A stretch of DNA of 64,000 bases, from NCBI RefSeq assembly GCF_014692515.1, contig NZ_JACOIK010000007.1, positions 1 through 64,000 on the forward strand, read 5' to 3'. The position numbers and the translations under genes are program-made. Source of the DNA: Sphingobacterium micropteri. GTDB lineage: Bacteria > Bacteroidota > Bacteroidia > Sphingobacteriales > Sphingobacteriaceae. Below the pieces are notes generated by a model. The model saw nothing but the letters and a program-made list of their open reading frames with translations, was not told the DNA's origin and searched no databases. Shown here in pieces: positions 28,346 through 38,139 of this stretch. How positions within the stretch are numbered: the first letter of the stretch is position 1; each line of letters opens with the position of its first letter.

Positions 28346-29815
28346 ATGAAAAATACGTATAAATATATATGTTTGGTAGCTATGCTAATAGGTTTTACGT
28401 CTTGCGAAAAACTGCTTGAAGTAACTCCTAATTCAGAATTTTCACCAGGTAACATCCTTACTACAGAAGAGGGAATTAAATCTTTATTGTTTTCGGCCTA
28501 TGCCCATCAGCAAACGCAAACGGGGTCAAAACTTACTATTAACACTTCGGAAGTCTGTACTGATATGGCCTTTAATTCTGGTGGTGCAGAAAACGCAACA
28601 CTTCTGCCTATCATTAATTTTACCTGGAATTCGGATTTAATAACTTTCCGAGAAGATGTATGGGCGCCTAACTACAGATCGATAAGGGATGCTAACGACG
28701 TCGTTGAAAATATAGATGATGTAAACACATCTGATGAAAAAAAGAAACTATATAAGGCAGAAGCACGTGTACTAAGGGCCTATGCCTACACGGTACTGTA
28801 TAGCTGGTTTGGCCGTGTACCATTAAGAATATCTAATTCCCAACCAGGAGATCTGGCCAGAGCTACAGATGAGGAAATGAGGACATTTATAGAGACAGAA
28901 ATTACAGAATCTATTGCCGACTTACCTGATCCTGGGCAGGAAGAAGCTTATGGAAGAATTAATAAAGGAAATGCGTCTGGTATACTGGCAAAATTTTATC
29001 TCAATACAAAACAGTGGCAAAAAGCTGCGGATGCAGCGCTAGCTGTTATAAACTTTAACTATTATACAACCACCCAATATGAATTCAAAGATCTCTTTAA
29101 AATAGAGAATGAGCTAAATAACAGGGAGATGTTGTTTGTGCTGCCATGCATAAATGAAACAGGAGGGTTTGGTAATTGGTATATGGCGGGGGCTCTGCCG
29201 TCGGGTTTCAAAAGTACACCGCAAATTCCGGAGTTTGTTTATGTTGGTTCCATGGCCAATTTTGCTACACAATACCGCTTAAGGACAGCTTTTGTAAACA
29301 GTATGGCTCCAAACGATAAAAGGCGTTCATTAATATGTACGAGCTATATCAACAATAACAATGTGACAGTAAATATATTGAATGATGACAACGCCAGAAG
29401 TTTTAAATATTGGGATAACACTACTGTAGGAAACAACGGCGGAAGTGATGTTCCTCTTCTTCGATATGCTGATATCTTATTGACCAGAGCAGAAGCTTTG
29501 AATGAATTATCCACAACTCCTCCAACAGAATGTTTTACACTTATTAACCAAGTTAGAACACGAGCAGGATTAGAAGGTCTAACCATAGCAAATACGCCCT
29601 CTAAAGAAGATTTCAGAGATGCCATTTTTAGAGAGAGAGGCTGGGAGTTTATTTCTGAAGGTAAACGTCGTGAAGATTTAATTCGTCAAGGTACATTTTT
29701 ATCTTCCGCTATAGCCAGAGGTGTATCTCCGGATCTGGCAACACCAGATAAATTGCTTTTTCCAATCCCGCAAATAGAAGTTGAGGCTAATAAACTGTTA
29801 GACCCAAGCAATTAA
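28346..29815 (+). CDS. SusD/RagB-family glycan-binding lipoprotein
   Basis: A 489-residue lipoprotein (lipobox FTSC, Cys20). SusD landmarks are LLEVTPNSEFSPGNILTTEEG at the N-terminus, the helical LYKAEARVLRAYAYTVLYSWFGRVPL block near 140, LRYADILLTRAEALNEL near 375 and the C-terminal ERGWEFISEGKRREDLIRQG. It is the partner of the SusC 17 nt upstream and lies in the same transcript. It is about 115 residues shorter than the pectin SusD and clearly a different subgroup, in line with a different ligand. Confidence 0.94.
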   Translation: MKNTYKYICLVAMLIGFTSCEKLLEVTPNSEFSPGNILTTEEGIKSLLFSAYAHQQTQTGSKLTINTSEVCTDMAFNSGGAENATLLPIINFTWNSDLITFREDVWAPNYRSIRDANDVVENIDDVNTSDEKKKLYKAEARVLRAYAYTVLYSWFGRVPLRISNSQPGDLARATDEEMRTFIETEITESIADLPDPGQEEAYGRINKGNASGILAKFYLNTKQWQKAADAALAVINFNYYTTTQYEFKDLFKIENELNNREMLFVLPCINETGGFGNWYMAGALPSGFKSTPQIPEFVYVGSMANFATQYRLRTAFVNSMAPNDKRRSLICTSYINNNNVTVNILNDDNARSFKYWDNTTVGNNGGSDVPLLRYADILLTRAEALNELSTTPPTECFTLINQVRTRAGLEGLTIANTPSKEDFRDAIFRERGWEFISEGKRREDLIRQGTFLSSAIARGVSPDLATPDKLLFPIPQIEVEANKLLDPSN

Positions 29816-29867
29816 TGATGTAGCGAAGACAATTACAAGTGTATAAACTTTAAATGAAGTAATAAAT

Positions 29868-31628
29868 ATGGAAAAAATACTCAATTTTAGGTCTTTTGTA
29901 TGGATTATCCTTGCTCTTTTTACGCTTAACCAGATATCCTGTAAGGACGACACTTCACCACCGCAAGAGCAAAAACAGGCGATACAATTGAACAAAACGA
30001 CAAGCGCACTTGCTATAGGGGAAGAGTTGGTCTTAATTCCAACATTTACACCCTCCGTAACAAACCCTGAATCCTATAAATGGAATGTTGACAACGCAGA
30101 GGTTGTAGCAATCACCATAAACAGTGATCACTCCGCTACGGTTGTTGGAAAGTCGCAAGGTGAAAGCAGAGTTTCCATCACGTCTCTACAAGGTGTTATA
30201 CTTGCTAGCTGTATCATCAATGTAACTGGTGAAACTATAGAAAATCCAGACGATGGGGTAGTAAAGATATTAACTATAGGCAATAGTTTTTCAGAAGACG
30301 CCGTAGAATATTACCTGTACGGCCTTGCGAAAGCGGCAGGTAAAAATATTGTCATTGGCAATCTATTCATCGGTGGTGCTACCCTCGATCAACACGTACA
30401 GAACGCCGCGAACAACTCTGCTGCTTATGCCTATAGAAAGATAGAAGAGAATGGTAATAAGGAAGATACACCGAATACAACTATTGCAACGGCTTTGGCT
30501 GATGAAGATTGGGACTATATCAGTTTTCAACAAGCAAGCCCAAACTCCGGCCAATATAACACCTTTGTAACTCCGCTACCCGCCTTATATAACTATGTAA
30601 AAGGAAAAGCGACAAATCCACATGTAAAGTATATCCTACATCAAACCTGGGCCTACGCACAAAATTCTACACACGCGGGCTTTGCCAACTATAATAAGGA
30701 TCAGGAAATCATGCATACGGCTATAGTAGATGCTTACAATCGTGCAACAGATCTGATTGACACGGAGCTAATCGTTCCGGCTGGAACAGCCATTCAAAAT
30801 GGACGGACAAGTATTATTGGCGACAACTTCTGCAGGGATGGCTATCATCTTGACTTGAATATAGGAAGATATACGGCTTCCTGTACGTGGTTTGAAGCTA
30901 TCTTTGGGGAAACTGTCATCGGAAATAGCTATAAGCCTACTGCTCTCACTGATTATGAAACCGAAATTGCACAACATGCGGCACATAGGGCAGTGGTAAA
31001 ACCCAATGCTGTGACAGCTATGCAAGATTATCAGGGCGGTGGTTCCGGCATCCTTACTAATCCGGTATTCGTTAATTTTGGTAAGGATACATCCTCACCT
31101 CAGTGGAATAGTGTAACAGGACACATGGAGGGCACATCCATTCCAAATCTTAAAGACGATGAAGGAAATTATACAGGAATTTCCTTGACCATTACAGAAC
31201 GCTTCAATGATATAAATCGGAACGGCCCTGCTACAACGTCAACAGATTTTGACATGCCCGCGGGAGTATCGTCCGATTCTTACTATGGCAATCCTAAAAA
31301 GGTCTTTAACAATGCGACTATATTACAAAGTGCCGTGAAGTTAGTTGGCCTGGACAAGACGAAGAAATACAATTTCTGCTTCTTCGCTTCCCGGATTGAT
31401 ACAAAAGTTAATGAAAATAGACAAACTAAATATATCGTCAAAGGACAAAATGAAGATATGGTCTTGCTTAATGCAATGAATAACACATCAAACTCAGTTT
31501 GTGCAAATAATATTCAGCCGAACGCGAATGGAGAAATAATGATCACTGTCACTGCTGGGGAGCAGAATAATAATGTGAACGGTTTTTATTATATCACCGC
31601 ATTACGATTGTCACCATCAATAAATTAG
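29868..31628 (+). CDS. DUF4886 (SGNH-like) lipoprotein with Ig-like N-terminal and extra C-terminal modules
   Basis: A 586-residue lipoprotein (lipobox QISC, about Cys26). Residues about 40-125 resemble a bacterial Ig-like (Big2) domain (IQLNKTTSALAIGEELVL). Residues about 133-350 match DUF4886, an SGNH-hydrolase relative: block I LTIGNSFSEDAVEYYL with the putative Ser nucleophile and block V DGYHLDLNIGRY with the Asp/His pair. Residues about 400-586 are a separate beta-rich module (NPVFVNFGKDTSS to the end) that may bind carbohydrate. It follows susD by 52 nt, so it is probably a surface esterase or glycan-binding protein of this PUL. The reaction is not established from sequence. Confidence 0.75.
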   Translation: MEKILNFRSFVWIILALFTLNQISCKDDTSPPQEQKQAIQLNKTTSALAIGEELVLIPTFTPSVTNPESYKWNVDNAEVVAITINSDHSATVVGKSQGESRVSITSLQGVILASCIINVTGETIENPDDGVVKILTIGNSFSEDAVEYYLYGLAKAAGKNIVIGNLFIGGATLDQHVQNAANNSAAYAYRKIEENGNKEDTPNTTIATALADEDWDYISFQQASPNSGQYNTFVTPLPALYNYVKGKATNPHVKYILHQTWAYAQNSTHAGFANYNKDQEIMHTAIVDAYNRATDLIDTELIVPAGTAIQNGRTSIIGDNFCRDGYHLDLNIGRYTASCTWFEAIFGETVIGNSYKPTALTDYETEIAQHAAHRAVVKPNAVTAMQDYQGGGSGILTNPVFVNFGKDTSSPQWNSVTGHMEGTSIPNLKDDEGNYTGISLTITERFNDINRNGPATTSTDFDMPAGVSSDSYYGNPKKVFNNATILQSAVKLVGLDKTKKYNFCFFASRIDTKVNENRQTKYIVKGQNEDMVLLNAMNNTSNSVCANNIQPNANGEIMITVTAGEQNNNVNGFYYITALRLSPSIN

Positions 31629-31730
31629 GCTATACTGTTGGAGCTGTCTCCTAGGTTTATAAAAATGTAGTGGACTCTCTCTTTATGTAATTGACACGCA
31701 AATAATAAATATCCTTCACAGAAAACATTT

Positions 31731-32903
31731 ATGTACAAGAACACTTTATTTGAAATTCAAAAATTCATCAGTTTATTATTGATTTTTATTGCTGTTTCAT
31801 GTGGTTTAACGCAAGACAAATCCCCGTCAACGCAAATTTTTAGTGATCCAGTCGCTCCAATAGGAGATTCCTCTCTTACCATTCCTGCGGCTGTTAGACC
31901 TATTTTAGATGTATGGATGAGAGACACCTATGTAACTTACGGACCCGATGGGTACTATTATCTTACAGGAACTACTGCAACTCCCAATAGAGTCTTCCCA
32001 GGTCAAATACACTGTTGGGATTATAACGATGGTTTATACTTATGGAGGTCCAAAGATCTTAAAAACTGGGAATCAAGAGGTCTAATCTGGTCTTTTGATA
32101 AAGATGCAGCTCCTTGGCAAAAAAAAGGAACGCCCATTGAACCTGGTGAAAAATCTCCTAATGGAGATCCATTAGACTCCCTGTATAGAGCTGTTTGGGC
32201 ACCAGAATTACATTATATAAAAAGTCAAAAAAAATGGTTGTTAATCGCGTGTCTAAATGGGAACAATGGTTCGTTCGTTTTGGAAAGCTTATCCGGTAAA
32301 CCTGAAGGACCGTATAAAAACATAAAGGGAAACGAAACCAAGGCCATATTTGATAATATAGACCTTAGCGTTTTTGAAGATACAGATGGTGAAGTTTATC
32401 TAATCGGGCACAATCATTACATAGCCAAGATGAAAAAGGATTTGAGTGATATTGCAGAACCCTTTAGAGCTTTTAAGGAAAAGCCATATGAATCTGAACC
32501 ATATATAGAAGGCGTCTGGTTAGATAAACATAAAGATAAATATCTGCTATTACAGACTGTATGGTCGGTTTCTCATGCAGATAGTACATATTCTTATATA
32601 AGGAACAACAAAAAGAGTGATAAGCTGTATAGTTACGATGTGGTGATCGCTGAATCGGATCATATTTATGGGCCTTATGGCCCTCGTTATCCGGCTATTT
32701 TACAGGGTGGGCATAATAATTTATTTAAAGACGAAAACGATAACTGGTGGTCCACCACATTTTTTAATCCCAGAGGTGTAATGGGAACAAAATTTACGGT
32801 AACCTGCCGCCCCGCTATTGTGCCTTTAAAATGGGAAAACGACAAGTTAATGCCAGATACAAAAGTGGCAAATGATTTTTATTCGACTTTAAATATTAAA
32901 TAA
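31731..32903 (+). CDS. GH43-like family glycosidase lipoprotein
   Basis: A 390-residue lipoprotein (lipobox AVSC near residue 24). A five-bladed propeller of the GH43/GH-F clan is indicated by DVWMRDTYVTYGPDGYYYL with the candidate base Asp, YRAVWAPELHYI near 165, NIDLSVFEDTDGEVYLIG with the middle Asp and SEPYIEGVWL with the candidate acid Glu. It differs strongly from the 23976 GH43 enzyme, so the locus holds two distinct specificities. It begins about 100 nt after the DUF4886 gene and ends 7 nt before the next sulfatase. GH117-like or other clan F assignments are alternatives. Confidence 0.78.
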   Translation: MYKNTLFEIQKFISLLLIFIAVSCGLTQDKSPSTQIFSDPVAPIGDSSLTIPAAVRPILDVWMRDTYVTYGPDGYYYLTGTTATPNRVFPGQIHCWDYNDGLYLWRSKDLKNWESRGLIWSFDKDAAPWQKKGTPIEPGEKSPNGDPLDSLYRAVWAPELHYIKSQKKWLLIACLNGNNGSFVLESLSGKPEGPYKNIKGNETKAIFDNIDLSVFEDTDGEVYLIGHNHYIAKMKKDLSDIAEPFRAFKEKPYESEPYIEGVWLDKHKDKYLLLQTVWSVSHADSTYSYIRNNKKSDKLYSYDVVIAESDHIYGPYGPRYPAILQGGHNNLFKDENDNWWSTTFFNPRGVMGTKFTVTCRPAIVPLKWENDKLMPDTKVANDFYSTLNIK

Positions 32904-32910
32904 AAACTTT

Positions 32911-34419
32911 ATGAAACGAGCGTATTTCATTTGCTTATTCTTTGTTCTGGCTTTATTCTTTTCTTGTTCAACGACTAGACCTGTGAAAAAACCGAATATC
33001 TTGATTATTTATGTGGACGATTTAGGTTACGGAGATTTAAGCTGTTACGGCGCAAAAGCTGTGAGAACACCGCACATTGATGAACTGGCGAATAATGGGC
33101 TACTTTTTACGGATGCGCATTCATCTGCATCAACCTGTACACCTTCTAGATACTCCTTGCTAACCGGTAGTTACGCCTTCAGAAATAACGCGGCTATATT
33201 ACCCGGGGATGCGCCTTTAATTATTGATCCAGAAACGGTTACTATTGCCGATATGTTAAAAAAAGCTGGCTATGCAACAGGCGTAATTGGCAAATGGCAT
33301 TTAGGTTTAGGGAACGGAGAGCCTAATTGGAACATAGAAATCAAACCGGGACCAAAAGAAATTGGCTTTGATTATAGCTTTCTTATTCCAGCCACGGCAG
33401 ACAGGGTACCTACCGTATTTGTAGAAAACCAACGTGTCGTAAACTTAGAAAAAGAAAATCCTATAGAAGTTAGTTATGACCACAAAATCGGTACACTCCC
33501 AACGGGTTTGGAACATCCTGAACAGCTAAAAATGAAAGCTGATACACAGCACAGCGGTACGATAATTAACGGAATTAGTAGAATAGGATTTATGAGTGGG
33601 GGTAGTAGCGCCCATTGGAAAGACGAAGAATTTGCCACGGTTTTGTCCCAAAAAGCTAAGGCGTTTATTACAAAACATAAAGATAAGCCATTTTTTATGT
33701 ATTACTCGTTACCTAGCATTCATGTTCCAAGATCTCCAAATGCAAAGTTTGTAGGAGCCACGGAAATGGGACCTAGAGGTGATGATATCGTACAAATGGA
33801 TTGGATGGTAGGTGAGATAATGAAAAATCTTCGTGAATTAGGCATCGATAAAAATACATTGGTCATATTTAGTAGTGATAACGGTCCTGTACTTGATGAT
33901 GGTTACGCCGATAATGCGGTGGAATTAATAGGAGAGCATCAACCTTCAGGTATATATAGAGGGGGCAAGTATAGCGCCTACGAAGGAGGTACGCGTATGC
34001 CCACCATTACTTATTGGCCAGATGTAATCAAACCTGGACGAAGTGATGCGTTATTTAACCAAGTAGATTTATTTGCTTCCTTAGCGACATTAACGGGTCA
34101 GCAAGTGGACAATAAAAATGCTCCCGACAGTAAGGACATGTCTCAAGTATTAATTGGGAATTCTAGTGATGGAAGAAAAAGTATGCTTCAGGAATCTTTT
34201 ACGATGTCTATAAGATCTGGAACGTGGAAATATATAGAGCCTTTATCAAAAGAAGTACCTGACTGGCTAGCAAATAAAACCATCGAAACAGGTCTAAGTA
34301 GCGCTCCGCAACTTTACAATCTTAAAGAAGACCGGGAAGAAATGAATGATCTTTCTGCAAAGTACCCCGAAAAGGTTAAAGAGCTGGCAAAGGAGCTAAA
34401 TAGAATAAAAGGCATGTAA
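32911..34419 (+). CDS. Sulfatase, S1 family (lipoprotein)
   Basis: A 502-residue lipoprotein (lipobox FFSC, Cys19). It has the canonical formylglycine motif CTPSR (Cys76) followed by YSLLTGSY, metal ligands in YVDDLGYGDLS (about 34-44), GKWHLGLG near 130, SIHVPR near 270 and IFSSDNGP near 310. It belongs to the arylsulfatase A-like group and differs from the two CCPTR sulfatases of the same locus, so a different sulfate position is likely. It starts 7 nt after the GH43-like gene, in the same operon. Confidence 0.93.
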   Translation: MKRAYFICLFFVLALFFSCSTTRPVKKPNILIIYVDDLGYGDLSCYGAKAVRTPHIDELANNGLLFTDAHSSASTCTPSRYSLLTGSYAFRNNAAILPGDAPLIIDPETVTIADMLKKAGYATGVIGKWHLGLGNGEPNWNIEIKPGPKEIGFDYSFLIPATADRVPTVFVENQRVVNLEKENPIEVSYDHKIGTLPTGLEHPEQLKMKADTQHSGTIINGISRIGFMSGGSSAHWKDEEFATVLSQKAKAFITKHKDKPFFMYYSLPSIHVPRSPNAKFVGATEMGPRGDDIVQMDWMVGEIMKNLRELGIDKNTLVIFSSDNGPVLDDGYADNAVELIGEHQPSGIYRGGKYSAYEGGTRMPTITYWPDVIKPGRSDALFNQVDLFASLATLTGQQVDNKNAPDSKDMSQVLIGNSSDGRKSMLQESFTMSIRSGTWKYIEPLSKEVPDWLANKTIETGLSSAPQLYNLKEDREEMNDLSAKYPEKVKELAKELNRIKGM

Positions 34420-34460
34420 ACACCATTACATAATTATAAATCAATAATAAAAAACAAGTT

Positions 34461-35969
34461 ATGAAAAGAATTATAACATTAGTATTATTTGTGAACGCGA
34501 TAGTACTCGGATACGCACAAACGACGTTTAAGACCGTGTGGAACACCAGCAAGTTATCAGGAACTTATACCGGATCAAGTAATAGGACGATAAAGCTTCC
34601 TGTAGCGGGAGGAACTTACGAAGGTAACTGGATTAAAGTAGAAGAACCAACAACAAATGGAACCTTTACCAGTTCTAGTCTAACAAATAATATAATCACC
34701 GTTCCTTCCGAAGGAACTTACGAAGTAACTATATCTAATGTAGGTGCAGGGTTTTATTGGCAAATAGGGTCGGCACCGGCGGAAACAGATCGTAGGAAGC
34801 TAATGGAAATAAAGCAGTGGGGCGACCTCTGGACTTGGGATAAAACACATATGTTTTATGATTGCTTAAATCTTGAGGTGACTGCCATGGATGTTCCAAC
34901 ATTAGCGGGAAATATAAGCTATATGTTTCGAGATTGTATACACTTAACAGGAAATACAAGTTTTAATACCTGGGATGTATCAAACGTTACGAATATGGCC
35001 GCGATGTTTTATGGTGCTAAGGTGTTTAATCAACCATTAAATAACTGGAATACAGGAGCTGTACAAAACATGTCAGACATGTTTCGGGGTACAGAAACAT
35101 TTAATCAGCCCATAGGAAATTGGAATACAGAAAACGTGACAACCATGACAAATATGTTTGAAACTTCAAAAGCATTTAACCAACCGTTAAATGCTTGGAA
35201 TGTGTCAAACGTAACGAATTTAAATGGTATGCTTTTTAACAGCGTATTCAACAATGCTAGTTTGGGCGGCTGGACATTAAAAGAAGGGGTTACACTCAGT
35301 GCTTTTTTGGGGTCAAACAATGATATAGGAATGGATTGTGTGAATTTTAGCAATACCTTGAAAGGTTGGGCAGAAAATAATAACACACCACAGGGGTTAG
35401 TGCTAGGAGCTGCACAAAGAACTTACGGAGATCAAGCGTCTTACAATAAATTAAGGACAGAAAAAAATTGGACGATTAATAACGCTAATTATGATATAAC
35501 TTGTGACCAAACCCCTGTTGTAGCTTTTGCAGATATAAGCGCAAGTATTGTTAATGGCGATTTATTGATAAAGTGGAAAACGGAAAGTGAAAGAAATAGT
35601 GACCATTTTTTAGTTCAACTCTCTAATGATGGTGAAACCTGGCATGAAGTGGCTTCTGTAGCAAGCAAAGCAAAAAATGGTGATTCTAATGAAGTTTTGG
35701 AATATCAGCATATTCTTAAACTCAATTCATTACAATTAGCTGGTATATCAGTATTTATTGTTTTATTGTTAGCAATATTATTGTTTAATCGCAGAAATCG
35801 TATTTTTATAGCGATGCTATGTGTAGGCATCTTTTTATCAACAAGTTGCACTAAAAAAGCTTTGATGACTCAAGAGATTGAAAGTGAAGTTTTATACATT
35901 AAAATAACGCAGATAGATAAAGAAGGTAAAGCAAATAGTGACAGCGACGTCATATCGGTAAAAAGATAA
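34461..35969 (+). CDS. BspA-like (DUF285) repeat surface protein with internal C-terminal membrane segment
   Basis: A 502-residue protein with a signal peptide (about 20 residues). Residues about 115-275 hold four to five units of about 25 residues with the DUF285 pattern MFxxxxxFNQPLNxWNTxxVxxM, as in BspA-type surface proteins. Residues about 355-415 look like the Fn3-like module that often precedes sorting domains (SDHFLVQLSNDGETWHEVA). Then come a hydrophobic helix (about 424-437, LAGISVFIVLLLAILLF), a basic RRNR stop, a second hydrophobic stretch ending in STSC, and a 45-residue polar tail. This C-terminal layout is unusual. DUF285 repeats are not known as catalytic, so a binding or adhesion role within the PUL is inferred. 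Confidence 0.75.
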   Translation: MKRIITLVLFVNAIVLGYAQTTFKTVWNTSKLSGTYTGSSNRTIKLPVAGGTYEGNWIKVEEPTTNGTFTSSSLTNNIITVPSEGTYEVTISNVGAGFYWQIGSAPAETDRRKLMEIKQWGDLWTWDKTHMFYDCLNLEVTAMDVPTLAGNISYMFRDCIHLTGNTSFNTWDVSNVTNMAAMFYGAKVFNQPLNNWNTGAVQNMSDMFRGTETFNQPIGNWNTENVTTMTNMFETSKAFNQPLNAWNVSNVTNLNGMLFNSVFNNASLGGWTLKEGVTLSAFLGSNNDIGMDCVNFSNTLKGWAENNNTPQGLVLGAAQRTYGDQASYNKLRTEKNWTINNANYDITCDQTPVVAFADISASIVNGDLLIKWKTESERNSDHFLVQLSNDGETWHEVASVASKAKNGDSNEVLEYQHILKLNSLQLAGISVFIVLLLAILLFNRRNRIFIAMLCVGIFLSTSCTKKALMTQEIESEVLYIKITQIDKEGKANSDSDVISVKR

Positions 35970-36002
35970 TGTTTATTATAACAGAAGCTAATACCACGTA
36001 AT

Positions 36003-38096
36003 ATGTTAAATATGAATTTGCTTCAGAAAAGTTTATTTTTATTGTTAATGATAGGGTCGCTTTGTAATATGTCATTAAAGGCACAGCAAGGAAAGGAGGA
36101 TAAACGACCAAACATTGTATTGATTATGGCCGATGATTTAGGATATTCTGATCTTGGTTGTTATGGTGGAGAAATAGAAACTCCAAATCTAGACAGGCTT
36201 GCCCAAGAAGGCCTCCGATATAAGCAATTTTACAATGCGGCGAGATGTTGCCCTACAAGGGCGTCTTTGTTAACAGGGCTTTACCCTCATCAAGCAGGAA
36301 TGGGGTGGATGGCTGCTGCGGATTTAGGTACCCCCGCGTACCAAGGAAATCTCAACGACAATTCGGTAACCATTGCCGAAGTATTGAAAGCTGCTGGGTA
36401 CGGTACTTACATGACAGGTAAATGGCATGTGACAAATGAACGCAAAATAGACGGGATGGTAATTGATAACTGGCCAAAGCAAAGAGGATTTGACCATTAT
36501 TTTGGAATTATCCCGGGAGGTGCTAATTATTTCACACCCGTAATTTATACCGACAATCACCGATATAAAGCCCCTGATAATTTTTTCCTGACAGATGCTA
36601 TTAGTGATTCCACAGTGAAATATATTCATCAACATTTCAATAAAAATGCGGATAGCCCCATGTTTATGTATGTTGCTTATACCGCTCCCCATTGGCCGTT
36701 GCATGCTTTGCAAAACGACATAGATAAATACAAAGAGTTTTATAAAGTAGGATGGGATACCGTTCGCAAAAACCGTTTCGAAAAACAACAGCAGATAGGC
36801 TTATTTTCCAGTTATACGACCCTCTCTCCGAGAGATACGGTGATAAAAGACTGGAATAGTTTATCAAATGAAAAGAAAAACGAAATGGCAATGCGCATGG
36901 CTATTTATGCGGCACAAATTGATAATATGGATCAAGGAGTTGGACGCATTCTAGAGGCGTTAAAAGCAGAAAACCAATTAGACAACACGTTAATATTTTT
37001 CTTAAGTGATAATGGCGCCTGTGCCGAATTCATAAGTAGCGGAAAGCGAAAAGAGGTGGATGGGAAAGAGGATACGTTTGAAAGTTATCGCGTAAATTGG
37101 GCAAATGTCAGTAGTACACCTTTCAGAGAATATAAACATTATACAAATGAAGGAGGCATCGCTACTCCATTAATAATTCATTGGCCAAAAGGTATTGATG
37201 AAAATCTTTATAATTCTTTTGTAACAAATTATGGTCACATCAGTGATATTATGGCAACTTGTGTGGACGTTTCGCAAACAAGCTATCCTGTCACATATAA
37301 AGGAAAAAATATCCATTCTCTAGTCGGGAAAAGTTTAAAACCTCATTTTAATGGAAATAACAACAATCGGGGAAAGATATTTTGGGAACATGAAGCCAAC
37401 ATTGCCGTACGCGACGAAAAATGGAAATTAGTGACGAAAACGCGACAAGACGCTCAATTGGATGAAAAAAACCTGTCTCTGTATGATATGGATATGGACC
37501 CTACAGAAATGAACAATTTATCTGCCAGATATCCGGATAAAGTAAAAGAAATGTACCATGAATGGATAAATTGGGGAAATGAGATTGGAGTTTTTCCATT
37601 AGATACACGAAATTACAATGTTAGGGCACAGCTTTATAGAAGAAAGATAAATGGCAATTTTGATGATAATTTAGGTGGATGGGAGATTAGAAAAACAGAG
37701 GGCGTACAGGCTACAGTTTCTATAGATACTACATACAAACTCACAGGCAAGAAGTCGGCATTTATTCAGATGGAAGAGTCCGTCGATAAATCTTCTGCAT
37801 TTACTATGTTCTGGAGTTTCCAGGCGAAAAAAGGCGAACAGTTTGATATAAAGATTAATTCTGTAGCTAGCCGTGAAACCGTTGTTTTTATTCGATTAGA
37901 AAATTCTGATCCCAAAAAAGAGCTTAAAAAAATGATGGATAGTGAACTAGTCGCTTCCACTAGATCCGGAAAAAATTCTTTTCGTTCTATAAAATTACCT
38001 CGGGATGGTAGCTACCGCTTGTCGATAGATATGGGGATGCTTAAAGGGGGAGACAAACTCTGGATTGATGATGTAGAAATTTTAGCTGTAAAATAA
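36003..38096 (+). CDS. Sulfatase, S1 family, with C-terminal beta-sandwich extension
   Basis: A 697-residue secreted protein. Metal ligands lie in IMADDLGYSDLG, the formylglycine motif is CCPTR (Cys82) followed by ASLLTGLYPHQAG, and later blocks are GKWHVTNE near 140, APHWPLHAL near 235 and FLSDNGA near 335. The catalytic part ends around residue 545. A further 150 residues (FDDNLGGWEIRK onward) look like a carbohydrate-binding beta-sandwich, absent from the 563-residue paralogue at 22166. It is the last gene of the sulfatase PUL, before the terminator at 38140. Met4 is a possible alternative start. Confidence 0.92.
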   Translation: MLNMNLLQKSLFLLLMIGSLCNMSLKAQQGKEDKRPNIVLIMADDLGYSDLGCYGGEIETPNLDRLAQEGLRYKQFYNAARCCPTRASLLTGLYPHQAGMGWMAAADLGTPAYQGNLNDNSVTIAEVLKAAGYGTYMTGKWHVTNERKIDGMVIDNWPKQRGFDHYFGIIPGGANYFTPVIYTDNHRYKAPDNFFLTDAISDSTVKYIHQHFNKNADSPMFMYVAYTAPHWPLHALQNDIDKYKEFYKVGWDTVRKNRFEKQQQIGLFSSYTTLSPRDTVIKDWNSLSNEKKNEMAMRMAIYAAQIDNMDQGVGRILEALKAENQLDNTLIFFLSDNGACAEFISSGKRKEVDGKEDTFESYRVNWANVSSTPFREYKHYTNEGGIATPLIIHWPKGIDENLYNSFVTNYGHISDIMATCVDVSQTSYPVTYKGKNIHSLVGKSLKPHFNGNNNNRGKIFWEHEANIAVRDEKWKLVTKTRQDAQLDEKNLSLYDMDMDPTEMNNLSARYPDKVKEMYHEWINWGNEIGVFPLDTRNYNVRAQLYRRKINGNFDDNLGGWEIRKTEGVQATVSIDTTYKLTGKKSAFIQMEESVDKSSAFTMFWSFQAKKGEQFDIKINSVASRETVVFIRLENSDPKKELKKMMDSELVASTRSGKNSFRSIKLPRDGSYRLSIDMGMLKGGDKLWIDDVEILAVK

Positions 38097-38139
38097 TAGT
38101 ATAATATATCGTTTATTATACGTAACCCGCAGCATATAA

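Noticed and set aside
36324..36788. 154-codon minus-strand reading
   Set aside because: Antisense shadow of the sulfatase gene.
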